From assembly GCF_018991925.1 (NCBI RefSeq), contig NW_024729710.1, forward strand, positions 166,501 through 230,500: a stretch of DNA of 64,000 nt, in the 5' to 3' direction. The stretch comes from Homarus americanus. Its lineage: Eukaryota; Arthropoda; Malacostraca; Decapoda; Nephropidae. Below are positions 1 through 13,378 of this stretch, in pieces. Under the pieces are notes generated by a model. The model saw nothing but the letters and a program-made list of their open reading frames with translations, was not told where the DNA came from and searched no databases. Numbering within the stretch: the first letter of the stretch is position 1; each line of letters opens with the position of its first letter. The translations under genes and the position numbers were made by a program.

Positions 1-644
1 GGGGTATACACTTCTCTTAATTAGGTGTAATTATTATGTCTATGGTAGTTTGTACAGCACACGGGGACCAAGTATCCACTCGTTTGTTCTTATAAGTACC
101 GCAGATGGACGACATAGAGACTTGGTTCAACTAACTACCAAACACCTTTGTGCTTGAGCGATAGAACAGTACCAGACAAAAACTTACTTTCACTTGGAAG
201 AGTTTAGGCTTTTGGGCGCCATATCTGGTAATGACGGCAGCGAAAAGTTGTGACTAGAGAGAGTAATGTGAGGGAGAGTTGGAGATGGGTTACGAGCTCA
301 GATGTTTTGTAGAAGAGACAAAGTGAAGAGGCCATCTTGTTCAAACCTTTCTGTATGGAGGAGATGTCTAGGTATCCCGTGTAGGTACAGATAAAGATGA
401 TAGTGTTATGAAATAGGCGAATAATTGTCCTTTGGAGATAATTGAAAGATGAGGTGACAAACGCAGAATAAGTTACGTAGATGAAGTCAATTACGACTGT
501 TGGCCTTAGTAGATAATATGACGATAATATTGTACACTGGTTGATTACAGTAAGAGCACCATCAACCCGCGCCCCCTCCTCCCTGTAGCCCACCACCATC
601 AGTACACGCCTAATATCCCTCATTCCCATCCTCAATATGCTACG
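1..644. other. Unassigned sequence
   Basis: A 157-codon open frame lies on the minus strand (677-204). It has no recognisable domain, no good start context and part of it overlaps a minisatellite. I regard it as chance and see no gene here. Confidence 0.4.
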
Positions 645-815
645 CCCACCATCCAAGCCGTCCACCCCTATTATCACTGTACCCCACGCCCATCATCCCT
701 GCAACACACGCCCATCATCCCTGCAACACACGCCCATCATCCCTGTACCCCACGCCCATCATCCCTACACCCCACGCCCATCATCCCTACACCCCACGCC
801 CATCATCCCTACAGG
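645..815. repeat. 21-22-bp minisatellite
   Basis: About seven copies of a unit like CACGCCCATCATCCCTACACC, differing mainly in the GTACCC, ACACCC or GCAACA segment between copies. Confidence 0.85.
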
Positions 816-929
816 CAACACCTATCATCTCCGTGGCTGCATGACAACACCTGCCTAATCACTGCGCACCGTTCTCCTACAGGCTCAACAGATGCGAGAA
901 ACATTGATTTTTGAGAACAGATGAATTCT

Positions 930-1125
930 CACTTAGCGAACACAAACCCCGAAGGCTCCCATTAGCGGACAAAAAAACGGATAAAGACGTTCAGGTGCAA
1001 GTTGGTTGACTTTAAAAACTTTGCTAACGATAGACCTCTTAATAGCGGATTCTACCCTTGATGGTCTCCCGTTAGAGAACATTAGCGAATTGAAGTTCGT
1101 CCGTTAATGAGAGGTATTTGTTGGA
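930..1125. mobile_element. Possible Tigger/pogo-type MITE or terminal fragment
   Basis: The left side reads CACTTAGCGAACACAAAC followed by CCCATTAGCGGAC. The right side, reverse-complemented, reads ATACCTCTCATTAACGGACG and then AATTCGCTAATG. Repeated (T)TAGCGGA/AACGGAC words close to a pale ACCTC start recall the termini of Tigger-type DNA transposons. Exact ends and the TA target duplication are not clear. Confidence 0.35.
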
Positions 1126-1214
1126 CATGTTCACTGTTATTATGTATGTGTATATAATTATTTGTTTGTTTTGTCCAAATTTATATGGAGAGAGTGAAGT
1201 ATGTGTGAGTATGT

Positions 1215-1326
<112 letters not shown>

Positions 1327-1424
1327 ATAATGCCGTCATGATCATTCAATATTTTCATGGTGGGAAAAGAGAGAAGTGAAAGCCAATCTGTCGAAGAGAG
1401 TTATAAGATTAAAAGAAAAAAAGA

Positions 1425-3668
1425 CACCATCACCACAGCCGCCATCACAACACCACCATCACAACACCATCACCACAACACCACCATCACAACACCATCA
1501 CCACAACACCACCATCACAACACCACCATCACAACACCATCACCACAACACCACCATCACAACACCACCATCACAACACCATCACAACACCACCATCACA
1601 ACAATTACCACAACACTACCATCACAACACACCATCACAACACCACCATCACAACACCACCATCACAACACCACCACCACCATCACAAATAATTCACCAT
1701 CACAACACCATCATCTCAACACCACCACCACAACACCACCATCACAACACCATCATCACAACACCACCATCACAACACCATCACCACAACACACCATCAC
1801 AACACCACCATCACAACACCATCACCACAACACCACCACCACAACACCACCATCACAACACCACCCATCACAACACCACCCATCACAACACCATCATCAC
1901 AACACCAACACCACAACACCACCACCACAACACCACCATCACAACACCACCATCACAAGCCCATCATCACACACCACAACACCACCACCACAACACCACC
2001 ATCACAACACCACCATCACAACACCATCATCACAACACCACCATCACAACACCACCATCGGCAAGCACCATCATCACAACACCACCACCACAACACCACC
2101 ATCACAACACTACCATCACAACACCACCATCACAACACCATCATCACAACACCACCACACAACACCACCATCACAACACCACCATCACAACACCACCATC
2201 ACAACACCACCATCCATCATGCAACACCACCATCACAACACCACCATCACAACCACCATCACCCACAACCCATTCACCACACCACCACACCACCATCACT
2301 GCACCACCACCACAACACCACCATCACAACACCACCATCACAACACCATCACCACAACACCACCATCACTAACACCACCATCACAACACCACCATCACAA
2401 CACCACCATCACAACAATACTACCACAACACCACCACCATCACACCACCATCACAACACCATCAACAATCACCACCACCACAACACCACCATCACAACCA
2501 CCACAACACCACCATCACAACACCACAACACCAACAATATACACCACAACACCACCACCATCACAACACCACTATCACAACACCAACACCACCACCACAG
2601 CACCACCACCACAACACCACCATTACAAAAATACTACATCACCCACAACACCATCACCACAACACCACCACCACACACCACCATCACAACACCACCACAC
2701 AACACCACCCACAACAATACCACCACAACACCACCACCATCACAACACCACTATCATCACACCAACACCACCATCATAACGCCAACACCACCACCACAAC
2801 ACCCACCACCAAAATGCCATCACCACAACACCATCACCACAACACCATCATCACAACACCATCACCACAACACCACCACCACAACACTACTACCACGACA
2901 CCACCACCATCACAACACCATCATCACAACACCATCACCACAACACCACCACCACAACACTACTACCACGACACCACCACCATCACAATACCACCATCAC
3001 AACACCACCACCACAACAACACCACCACCACAACACCACCACTATCACAACACCACCACCAACAACACCACCACCACCAACACCATCACCACAACACCAT
3101 CATCACAACACCATCACCACAACACCATCATCACAACACCCCACCACAACACCACCACCACAACACTACTACCACAACACCACCACCATCACAACACCAT
3201 CACCATAACACAACCACCATCACAACACCACCACCACAACACCACCCCACCACAACACCATCACCACAACACCATCATCACAACACCCATCAACGCACAA
3301 CACCATCATCACAACACCATCACCACAACAACACTACTACCACAAACCAACCACCACCATCACAACACCATCACCATAACACCAATTACCATCACAACAC
3401 CACCACCACAACACCATCATCACAACACCATCACCACAACACCATCATCACAACACCATCACCACAACACCACCACCACCACAACACTACTACCACAACA
3501 CCACCACCATCACAACACCATCACCACAACACCACCACCATCACAACAACACCACCATCATCACAACACTACTACCACAACACCACCTTAATCATAGCAC
3601 CATCATCACAACACCATCATCACAACACCATCATCACAACACCATCATCACAACACCACCAGCACTCC
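1425..3668. repeat. 2.2-kb AAC(ACC/ATC)n minisatellite
   Basis: The basic unit is AACACCACCATCAC (14 bp), with shorter (11 bp, AACACCATCAC) and longer (17 bp or more) variants made by gaining or losing ACC/ATC triplets. The 14-bp period makes a 14-residue His/Thr/Pro/Ser/Gln peptide repeat in every forward frame, which explains frames of 467 and 349 codons without any coding function. The strand is almost free of G. ATC-rich and ACC-rich variants are clustered, as expected for a locally duplicating array. Confidence 0.95.
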
Positions 3669-4530
3669 CTAGTTACAGAGGATCTCGTTAAAAAGTTTAG
3701 CCTACGTCCACAAGCCAAAGTCACAAGCTGGTGTAACTTTCCCCCGACTTTCTCTTATAAAAACGAAAGTAAAGAGAAATATGTGAGATATTTTGTACAC
3801 GAAAGAAAAAAATATAGAAGAAAAAATTTATCCCTGTATATGACGTGTATTTGTGGGCTATGATGAAATGACAGTGATTTATATGTGATTTTTTCTTTCT
3901 CTTAACATTAGTTTATATTTTGAATATTTTAATGTAATGATAATACGCTCTATGGGTTAGTTGCTTCATTATCTAACTTAATCACCAGTAGTTAAGTAGT
4001 GGTTTGTTATATTATGGTTGTTATTGATGTCTTAATTTTAACCTGAGTTATAGTAATACATTGGAAATTATCCCTATTTGGCTCAAAACTCCATTGCAGT
4101 CTTAGTTTTAATGGAACGAATATCCCAAATTAGTGAGATATATAATATGTCTTAGTTCCAGGTTACATAACACGATTATCTCACTCGAAACTTATGATCA
4201 TTGTATATCACTAAGGAAAATCTAGCAAACTGAGAGAGAGATTTCGTAAAATATAATAATGATTCACAAAATTGAGAGAAATGTATAAATATATCTAGAA
4301 AAACCTCAATAAAACCTTCAGAAAGATGTTAATGATTGATGGAAAAAATATCACGTACTGCAAAAAAAAATCCTTGACAAAAATTAAACATCTAGTGAAA
4401 AAAAATATTTAACAACAAGAAAAAGTGTTTATATAAATGCAAATTATTCAAGAAAGACTTAAAATTCTTGTGGGGGAAATTTTTTTGTAAGTAAATCATG
4501 GACTCGTTGATGTAACAATTCTTTACTGAG

Positions 4531-4576
<46 letters not shown>

Positions 4577-5290
4577 CCATAGTTTTAAAATAGAGTTGAA
4601 ATTTGGTAGGGAGGTGTGGGTGACATAGAGGCTAATCATGCCTAGTTGTATATAACTTTTGGGGCAAATGACAGTAATGAACAGGAAAACTTTTCATAAT
4701 ATTAATAATTCCCCAAAATATATTCCACTAAAATAATACTTTTGGCGAAACAGAAAAATACATCTGAAATAATATCTCATCATCCTGTGAGTGAATGTGC
4801 GTTACGAATTTTTATATATTTGAATGAAATATATGACGAAAACATAATTTAAAACAATAACAATAGGTAAATGATACAAGAATTATATACCAAATAATAA
4901 TACAAATAGAATTAAGAAATTAAACACATGAAAATATAAACAAACAAATCAACATTACATAAACAAGACTAACAACAAACAAATCAAGATAATAAATAAT
5001 AATAACAACAAACAAATCAACATTACATAAACAAAAACAAAGACAACTATTGTAAAAGAACAAAAATATGCACCTTCAACACTCAGCCGAAATTCTATAT
5101 AAAAAATGCAAAGTTGAAGCAGAGACCCAGCGTGAGCCACCAGTGTAAATATGTATATGAATCTGAAAAAAAAAAGTGTTGGGTGGTGGTGGTGGAAGTG
5201 GTGGTGTAATATATTTACTCGGAGGGGAACCACTAGATATTTGTAGTCTAATTCAGTTATATACAATGGAGAACACTGAGAAAGGCCTGT
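3669..5290. other. AT-rich non-coding interval
   Basis: No gene was seen. It contains a (GT)n array at 4534-4575 and an AACAAACAAATC-rich tract around 4860-5040. Confidence 0.6.
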
Positions 5291-5312
5291 CTAGTGGTTA
5301 GGTTAGGTAGAA
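5291..5312 (+). repeat. Short TTAGG interstitial telomere-like run
   Basis: GGTTAGGTTAGGT, then a degenerate unit, matching the arthropod telomere pentamer. Confidence 0.6.
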
Positions 5313-5737
5313 GTTAGGTTGTACTCATATAATAATAAATTCTGAGTATCTAAAATATTTACCTGATGTAAGAAGCTAAAATTGTGAGCTGTGTTTTCGT
5401 CAGCTCTCACTCTTTATATAGTAGACAGACACCAGTATCAACACATTTCATACAATTAATGTATTTTATATTTATGTGGTGTTATAGTGTCAGTCAGAAT
5501 TAGTCTCCGGTTAAATTTTTTCTGGTAAATATAACTAACCAAACAATAATATAACTGAGACTCTTATTACCATAGTGGCTATTTTATGACACGTTACAAT
5601 GTCTTAGACTTGTTGGCATATAAGTCCTTCCTGTAGAGCTCTACTGATTGGTTAGAAATATTAAGAGAAAGTATGCGCTTTGGCCTTTGATCCCAGTTGA
5701 CTGAAAACAATTACTCGTGGCTTTAGGTATTTGTGGA

Positions 5738-6078
5738 CATAACAAGCAGGAGTGTTCACCTTAGGGACGGCTCATAACGAGCAGGAGTTCACCTTAGGGA
5801 CGGCTCATAACAAGCAGGAGTTCACCTTAGGGACGGCTCATAACAAGTTGGAGTGTTCACCTTAGGGACGGCTCATAACAAGCAGGAGTTCACCTTAGGG
5901 ACGGCTCATAACAAGCAGGTGTGTTCACCTTAGGGACGGCTCATAACAAGCTGGAGTGTTCACCTTAGGGACGGCTCATAACGAGCAGGAGTTCACCTTA
6001 GGGACGGCTCATAACAAGCAGGAGTGTTCACCTTAGGGACGGCTCATAACAAGCAGGAGTGTTCACCTATGGGACGGC
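5738..6078. repeat. 33-35-bp tandem array
   Basis: About ten copies of GTTCACCTTAGGGACGGCTC followed by ATAACAAGCAGGAGT. Copies alternate between 33 and 35 bp through presence or absence of one GT in GAG(TG)TTCACC. CAAGCAGG, CGAGCAGG, CAAGTTGG and CAAGCTGG variants are interspersed. The last copies end in CTATGGGACGGCTCACC. Confidence 0.95.
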
Positions 6079-6536
6079 TCACCTCAATCACTGTCATGTT
6101 ATTTTGAGGACGACAACGACAGTAGAGACAAAAATAAACAAACGTATATTTTTTTCTGTACTTTGTGAGGACAGTTTCCAAAGTATTAGTTTTGGGGGCA
6201 AGTTTTCGGTATTATTAATTTAAGTATGAGGCAAAAATCATCAAAAGGACTTTAATTCTCGTGTCTTTTTTGTCCGATTTTCTCAAAAAGGACAAAAGCC
6301 TAATGTGGGTAATTGTGTATCTAGCTGAGTGGCGGTAAGAAGGTTTAATATTCAGTTGCTTTAAAAAAACAAAAAAAAAAACAAGTCAGTTGTATGTAAT
6401 ATTGAACTAAGGTACAAACTAACTTTACCCATTTCAGTACGATCTACACAGAATCACATGCTAGGAGAAACTAATGACTAAAACGTTATATCATTTAATA
6501 TACATACCATTTTTATGATGCATATACAGTATGTCA

Positions 6537-6544
<8 letters not shown>

Positions 6545-6609
<65 letters not shown>
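6545..6609. repeat. (CA)n microsatellite
   Basis: Uninterrupted CA array. Confidence 0.97.
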
Positions 6610-6613
<4 letters not shown>

Positions 6614-6816
6614 TTGTATTCATTATTAATTTTTGTTCATATTTGGAGAATTGGAAAAATAACGCCAAACTGAGAAATAGAGATAATAATATATAAATCG
6701 ATAAAAATATACATGGAAATCGAGAGAGAAATACATAAGTAGAGAGACAGGAAGAGAGAGATACCGTATACGACTTGAAAAGATATTTGGAAAAGGGAAA
6801 ATATATATGTTTCTCG

Positions 6817-6836
6817 TAACCTAACCTAACCTAACC
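6817..6836 (-). repeat. CCTAA telomere-like run
   Basis: Four CCTAA pentamers, the C-rich strand of TTAGG. Confidence 0.8.
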
Positions 6837-7126
6837 TTTACTTGTGTCGTGTGGAGGAGGAGTTTCGAGGTCACTGGGCAGATGTTCCTCCGATAATGCT
6901 ATTTGAAACAACGGGCACACAAGAAACTCAGGTGAACATTCTTAAATTTTTATAAATATGTTTGGCCGAGGAACATACCCAAGAGAGGAAGCAACGTATT
7001 TTCCTGCCTGTAGTACACCTTCAAAACGTTTTTAAGGAAATACTGACAATAATTAACTATTTATCTTTAGAATTGGAATTTGTAATGCTCAAGATGATGT
7101 GAAGTCTATGCGTTCTCCATTATACA

Positions 7127-7230
7127 AGGTTAGGTTAGGTTAGATTAGGTTACTTTAGGTTTGGTTAGGTTAGATTAGGTTACTTTAGGTTTGGTTAGGT
7201 TAGGTTAGGTTAGGTTAGGTTAGGTTAAGT
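7127..7230 (+). repeat. (TTAGG)n interstitial telomere-like tract
   Basis: About 100 bp of TTAGG units interrupted twice by a TTAGATTAGGTTACTTTAGG-like variant block. It ends in six to seven uninterrupted pentamers and is the longest such tract in the window. Confidence 0.9.
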
Positions 7231-7874
7231 TGAACAGGAGTGAAGAAAGAATAACGCGACCAACGAATAATTCCCAAGTGTGTAAATGATAACGTTAACC
7301 AGATTTCAATTGTTTATATTATCATAAGCTAACACACAGTACCTCTCACGTCAGCACACTACACATCACACAGTTTAGTTACTTTAACACAATACACTAA
7401 TTACTTCCATTTAGTTTCATTACATTTAGTCGTTTATCATAACCCACCTGTCAAGTCTTATTCGATCAACAGAATAATTAATACTTTGTTGTAGCTCTGA
7501 GGATCATATCTTTATACTATACAGCTTGTTGGTGGTGATCAGACAAACTACCAGGTTGTATGTCGTGTCACGTGACGAGGGTGAGTGGAATTTTTTTTTT
7601 CAGTTACGTTACACAGTAAATGTTAACACAATAGGTATGGCATTTTTTTTTTGAGGGGGAAATATATTATGATTTATATTCATTGAAAAATATTATCTAT
7701 ATGAAAATGATGAATAAATATTGGTGTTGCTTAATGAAAAAATAACATTATTTTGCCGAGAGTTAATATATGAGAGAGTTATCTTTCATTTTCATCCTGT
7801 ATATTTTTTTGTCGAAAATTTGTTAGGTTTATGGACGATTGATTTTTGTATTTACTTTTTTTGGTGCAGTACGA

Positions 7875-7892
7875 GTTAGGTTAGGTTAGGTT
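7875..7892 (+). repeat. TTAGG telomere-like run
   Basis: Three to four TTAGG pentamers. Confidence 0.7.
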
Positions 7893-8039
7893 TGCAAAAA
7901 TTGAGCGCCCGACATAACAATGGATAGTTAGGTTAGTGGTAGTGGTGGTGGTATAGGAAACTGTATACAACTTCTCTCACCACCAAACTACAGTGAAGTC
8001 TATGTGTGTTTTTAAAGTATTCAGAGTAAACGTCTTGAG

Positions 8040-9480
<1,441 letters not shown>

Positions 9481-9491
9481 CATACACTCAC

Positions 9492-9628
9492 CATAGACGG
9501 AGAGGAAGACTTTGCGTATCTTGGGGGGGTGAGAGGACACTTGGCACTCGTAGGCACCTTGGTCTCCCTCCTCGGCCGCCTGGATCACTAGCTGCCAGTT
9601 GTTAGGCTCCACGAACTCCAGCTGGTAT
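9492..9628 (-). CDS. dpr-like: Dpr-like Ig protein, exon closing Ig domain 1
   Basis: This 137-bp exon has its acceptor (CACCTCTCAG) just above 9628 and its donor GTGAGT at 9491. Its first base completes the Arg codon from the exon at 11779. It then reads YQLEFVEPNNWQLVIQ, AAEEGDQGAYECQVSSHPP and KIRKVFLSVY, and ends with a single G of the next codon (phase 1). The D-x-G-x-Y-x-C motif supplies the second Ig cysteine. NNWQLVIQ corresponds to the W-x-L-x-I strand of Dpr domains. The SHPP ending resembles one Dpr subgroup, but I cannot assign an orthologue from memory. The next exon should begin the second Ig domain. I did not recognise it on the minus strand between 1 and 9491, so it may lie outside the window. 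Confidence 0.87.
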
Positions 9629-10022
9629 CTGAGAGGTGACACTGGTTATTATCTGCTAATAAGACATGTCCTAGATAGTTATGTTGAGAGGTGAGGTCAG
9701 CGTAGGTCAGGGGAGATGTCACAGCGGTTAGAGAAAGTCAATCATTAGCTATCAGTTTGAAGGTTAGGTTAAGTTAGGTACGGTTAGGTTAGTATTAAAG
9801 TCATGTTGGTTATCTAGATTGCTTACACTGCTACCCGAGGGAAATATAATTCATGGTCAGGTCATTTGAGGTCACCGAGAATGTCTAGTTGGTTCCTGAG
9901 GTCAACTATAATTGTTAGAGTTTATTGACGTCATATCTTAGTCATGCACAGGTCACTAGAGGTTATATTAAAGGATTATAGACAGACAAATAGACGGAAA
10001 ATTAGTGTGTGATAAGATTACA

Positions 10023-10026
<4 letters not shown>

Positions 10027-10062
<36 letters not shown>
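10027..10062. repeat. (GA)n microsatellite
   Basis: Uninterrupted GA array. Confidence 0.95.
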
Positions 10063-10066
<4 letters not shown>

Positions 10067-10960
10067 AAAAGTATTCTCACAAAACACCTTATCTATGGAG
10101 GTCATCCTGACTCTCCCAACAGCCACCACAGTCATTATGGGATCATCTAGACACAACACTAAACCATAGAAGATCACCATTATTTTCATTAAGGTTAGTT
10201 TGGCGTAATAAAGGGACAGTATAGAGGCAGGTAATGACAGGTAGGAGGCCGCCAGCTCATTATGGATAACTTATTAGAGCTTGTTTTCGTTGTTTTCGTT
10301 TTATGGAGAGAAAATCCAAGAAACCTGCCAGTCATTAGCAGTTGAAAAAGGTCACCTGAGAACCACTAATGGGGTAGTTCAGGTGGGTTATGACCTATTA
10401 TATGAGGATAATTATCTGGGTATTGAAGTTAGTTAGATAAATTATAATTAAAGATGTTTTATTAGGGAGTTATTTAACCCTTTAGTGGGAGGAGTTTCTC
10501 AGGTAACTTAAAATACCTGAGGGATATTTTTTGGCCTCTAAAGGGTTAAAGATTCCCCAAGGTCAGGTTTTCAAAGGTGAATTAAGGTGATCTACTGCTT
10601 AATGATGTTCAGGGTTTATTTAGAGGTCTTAAGATAGTCATAATTACAGGAGTATATTCAGCCATAAGGGTCATTTGAGAGGGGCAAAACCTACGTAACA
10701 TCATCCCGAGTTATCGAGGTATGATAAGGTGCCATTTTAAGGAAATTGGAAGAATCGTATAAACATTAAGGTAAATTGGGACGATCAGACGATGTTAATG
10801 GGATTTCAGAATTGGTTATTTTGGGGACATTAACACAGGTTAGGGTTATTAAGGTTAATATGGGGATAATTAAGGTTAATTTGGTGGTAATATTGTGATG
10901 ATATTGAAATTTAGGGATAATTTTTATAATTTTAAGGGTATATATTATAGTAATTGAGGA

Positions 10961-11090
10961 GTGCGGTGGTCAAGTGGTTAGAGTGTTCACCTCGTGTTCC
11001 AGGGGGTCGGAGGTTCGATCCCCGGGAGCTTACAGTTCACCCAGCTGTAAATGGGTACCTAACGGCCAGTCATGCCTATGGAACCGACAT
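10961..11090 (+). mobile_element. tRNA-derived SINE fragment
   Basis: GGTCAAGTGGTTAGAG near 10968 matches an internal RNA polymerase III A box. GGTTCGATCCC at 11012-11022 matches the B box. It is followed by a short hairpin (ACCCA at 11039-11043 pairing with TGGGT at 11052-11056) in a CAGCTGTAAATGGGTACC module that commonly follows tRNA heads in decapod SINEs. The head does not look like a functional tRNA gene because an acceptor stem is not evident. Confidence 0.75.
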
Positions 11091-11527
11091 TCACTTTTTC
11101 ATAATATTTCAGGATCATTAAACGTCATTTACGATTCATAGGATGTCATTTTAGGGATTTTAAAGTCATTTGGAGTCATTATGCGTTATAAAGGGAACAA
11201 AAGGCGTCATTAATGAGTTTAAATGTCATCATCGATCATTAGGAAAAATATAAAACATTTTCCGTGGATGACTTATAGTAATTAATAGTCAATAGTAAAC
11301 AATAGTAAATAAATGGTTAATGAGAAGCTATTAAATATTGGTTTAGGGTCATTAGAGCGTAATTAAGTCTTAAGTGTCTCGGTATGGTTAAATATTAAGA
11401 AACATGTATGATAAAATATGTAGGTTCACTATAAGCACGGATGAATAACACAGACAGACAGAGAGACATACATATATACTTTATGTAGTTACAAATGTAG
11501 AGAAACAAGAGAAACAAATACATAAAA

Positions 11528-11608
11528 GAACAATTACTCCCTCCCTCCCTCTCTCCCTCCTCCCTTCCCTCCCTCCTTTCCCTCCCTCCCTCTCTCCCTC
11601 CCTTCCAC
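11528..11608. repeat. CCCT-rich polypyrimidine tract
   Basis: CTCCCTCCCT units. The minus-strand frame across it is a Gly/Arg/Glu translation of the repeat. Confidence 0.9.
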
Positions 11609-11685
11609 ACTAACCAGCCAGCAATCAACTCCTTCCATCTACACATAAAACCCAATCACTTCCTCCCAAAACACAAAAATAATCC

Positions 11686-11689
<4 letters not shown>

Positions 11690-11774
<85 letters not shown>
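11690..11774. repeat. (CA)n microsatellite abutting a splice donor
   Basis: This array of about 42 CA units ends 4 bp from the donor of the dpr-like middle exon. In the transcript it is a (UG)n tract starting inside the donor region. Confidence 0.95.
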
Positions 11775-11778
<4 letters not shown>

Positions 11779-11855
11779 CTGTCGTTACTGTGGTAGGTGC
11801 TGGAGCCGAAGGTCAACAGGTGAATCGTGTCACCTTGCCTCCTCACCCACGACAC
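11779..11855 (-). CDS. dpr-like: Dpr-like Ig protein, middle exon of Ig domain 1
   Basis: This 77-bp internal exon is too short to stand out as an open frame. On the minus strand the acceptor is TCTTACAG just above 11855 and the donor GTGAGT starts at 11778. It reads VSWVRRQGDTIHLLTFGSS followed by TYHSND and the first two bases of an Arg codon (AG). This holds the invariant Ig tryptophan (VSW) and the LLTFG..TY strand that is characteristic of Dpr domains. The upstream join is phase 0 from the exon ending at 51235; the downstream join is completed by an A at 9628, giving DRYQLEF. The exon lies about 39.4 kb from its upstream partner. A CA/GT dinucleotide array begins within a few bases of its donor, so the transcript reads GUGAGUGUGUGU at the splice site. 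Confidence 0.88.
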
Positions 11856-11889
11856 CTGTAAGAGAAGGTGACGAGGATCAGACAGGTTA

Positions 11890-11970
11890 ATTAACAGGTG
11901 AGGTAGGCATATTACAGGTGAGGTAGGCATATAACAGGTGAGGTAGGCATATAACAGGTGACCATAAACA
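11890..11970. repeat. 23-bp tandem repeat
   Basis: Three copies of ACAGGTGAGGTAGGCATAT, lying just upstream (gene sense) of the dpr-like exon at 11855. Confidence 0.85.
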
Positions 11971-12224
11971 GGACAGGTGACGCAATTAGCAATCAGGTGA
12001 CAATTACAGCTCTCATGGGGTAAAAGAGCTATATTGTACAGGTAATTACAAGGTGAGAAGTTATACCTAGAAAGATAATTAATATCGTAAAATAATACCT
12101 GAAATTAGCATATGATAGTTAGTAGAGATGCATGCTTTATAAAACAAACATTAGGAGAGACTATTACTCCGGGATATAGACAATTAAGGCATGATATAGC
12201 CAATAGAAAGGTGATATAAACGTA

Positions 12225-12300
12225 ATGAGTGACATGACCAGGTAGTGGGTGACATGACCAGGTAATGGATGACATGACCAGGTAATGGATGACATGGCAA
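12225..12300. repeat. 20-bp tandem repeat
   Basis: About four copies of GACATGACCAGGTAATGGAT with minor variants. Confidence 0.85.
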
Positions 12301-12780
12301 ACTACTAATTGATACAGAGAGCTGACAGGTGACCGATAATAGGATACAATGATACCTAATATGTGTCGTAGATAGCTAATAGACAAGAGACAATAGATGA
12401 ATAATAGCTAATAGGAAACAAAGTTAAAAAGTGAAATAAGTGGTTAATAGGCGAGAGAAAGTTATAAGAATTGACTAGGTAACACAAATAGCCAATAAAA
12501 ACAAAAGTCTACGGAACATTAACTCCCGTACTAATAGAAACCACAGGAACACATTCAAGTAACACAAATCGTCAATAAATAGATGAGCAAATAAGGAACC
12601 TGGTGTGATTAAGAACTAAATATATCAGTTGATGAGATCTTGGTACAGGTGAATCATTATATCAGTTTACCTTGCAATAGGCCACAGGTAGCGTTCATTA
12701 GCGTGTTGTTGACTTTGTAATTAAGTTGGTAATATTATTAGAGACAGGTTGGCATATGAGGTGAGATTATATTAGAACTT

Positions 12781-13378
12781 ATGGTGGTAGGGATGATGGT
12801 AGGGGTGGTGGTAGGTATGGTGGTAGGGATGGTGGTAGGGATGATGGTAGGGATGGTGGTAGGGATGGTGGTAGGGATGGTGGTAGGGATGGTAAGGATG
12901 ATAATGGGGTGGTAGTAGGTATGATGGTAGGGATGGTGGTAGGGATGAGTGGTAAAGGGATAATAATGATCAAGTAGGGTTAGTGTTAAAGGGATGGTGG
13001 TAGGGATGGTGGTAGGGATGGTGGTAGGGATGATGGTAGGGATGGTGGTAGGGATGATGGCAGGGATGGTGGTAGATGGTGGTAGGGTTGGTGGTAGGGA
13101 TGGTGGTAGATGGTGTGGTGGGATGATGGTAGGGTTGGTGGTAAGGGATGGTGGTAGGGATGGTGGTAGGAATGATGGTTGGGATGGTGGTAGGGATGGT
13201 GGTAGGGATGATGGTAGGGATGGTGGTAGGAATGGTGGTAGGGATGGTGTGGTAGGGATGATGGTAGGGATGGTGGTAGGGATGGTGGTAGGGATGGTGG
13301 TAGAGATGGTGGTAGGGATGATGATAGGGATGGTGGTAGGAATGGTGGTAGGGATGGTGGTAGGGATGGTGGTAGGGG
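12781..13378. repeat. 12-bp GGTGGTAGGGAT minisatellite
   Basis: About 45 units of GGTGGTAGGGAT with GAT/GGT exchanges. Because the period is a multiple of three, a Val/Gly/Met frame (forward) and a Pro/Tyr/His frame (reverse) stay open, but there is no sign of a gene. Confidence 0.95.

Larger units (their letters stand above)
9629..11778 (-). other. Intron of the dpr-like gene (about 2.15 kb)
   Basis: The intron is bounded by GTGAGT at 11778 and CTCAG at 9629, read on the minus strand. It holds a degenerate TTAGG run near 9761-9793, a GA array (10027-10062), a diffuse zone of AGGTCATT/TTAAGGTCATT-like motifs (about 10200-11390), a tRNA-like SINE, a polypyrimidine stretch (11528-11608) and a long CA array (11690-11774). 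No coding sequence was seen. Confidence 0.8.

Noticed and set aside
204..677. 157-codon minus-strand frame
   Set aside because: No recognisable family, the start lies in a minisatellite and the composition is unremarkable; I could not support it as a gene.
1376..3863. Forward open frames of 467 and 349 codons, His/Thr/Pro-rich
   Set aside because: They are the translation of a 14-bp tandem array that is stop-free in every frame; no start context, domain or splice evidence.
10961..11025. Possible functional tRNA gene
   Set aside because: A and B boxes are present but no acceptor stem pairs and a SINE-type tail follows, so it is a tRNA-derived repeat.
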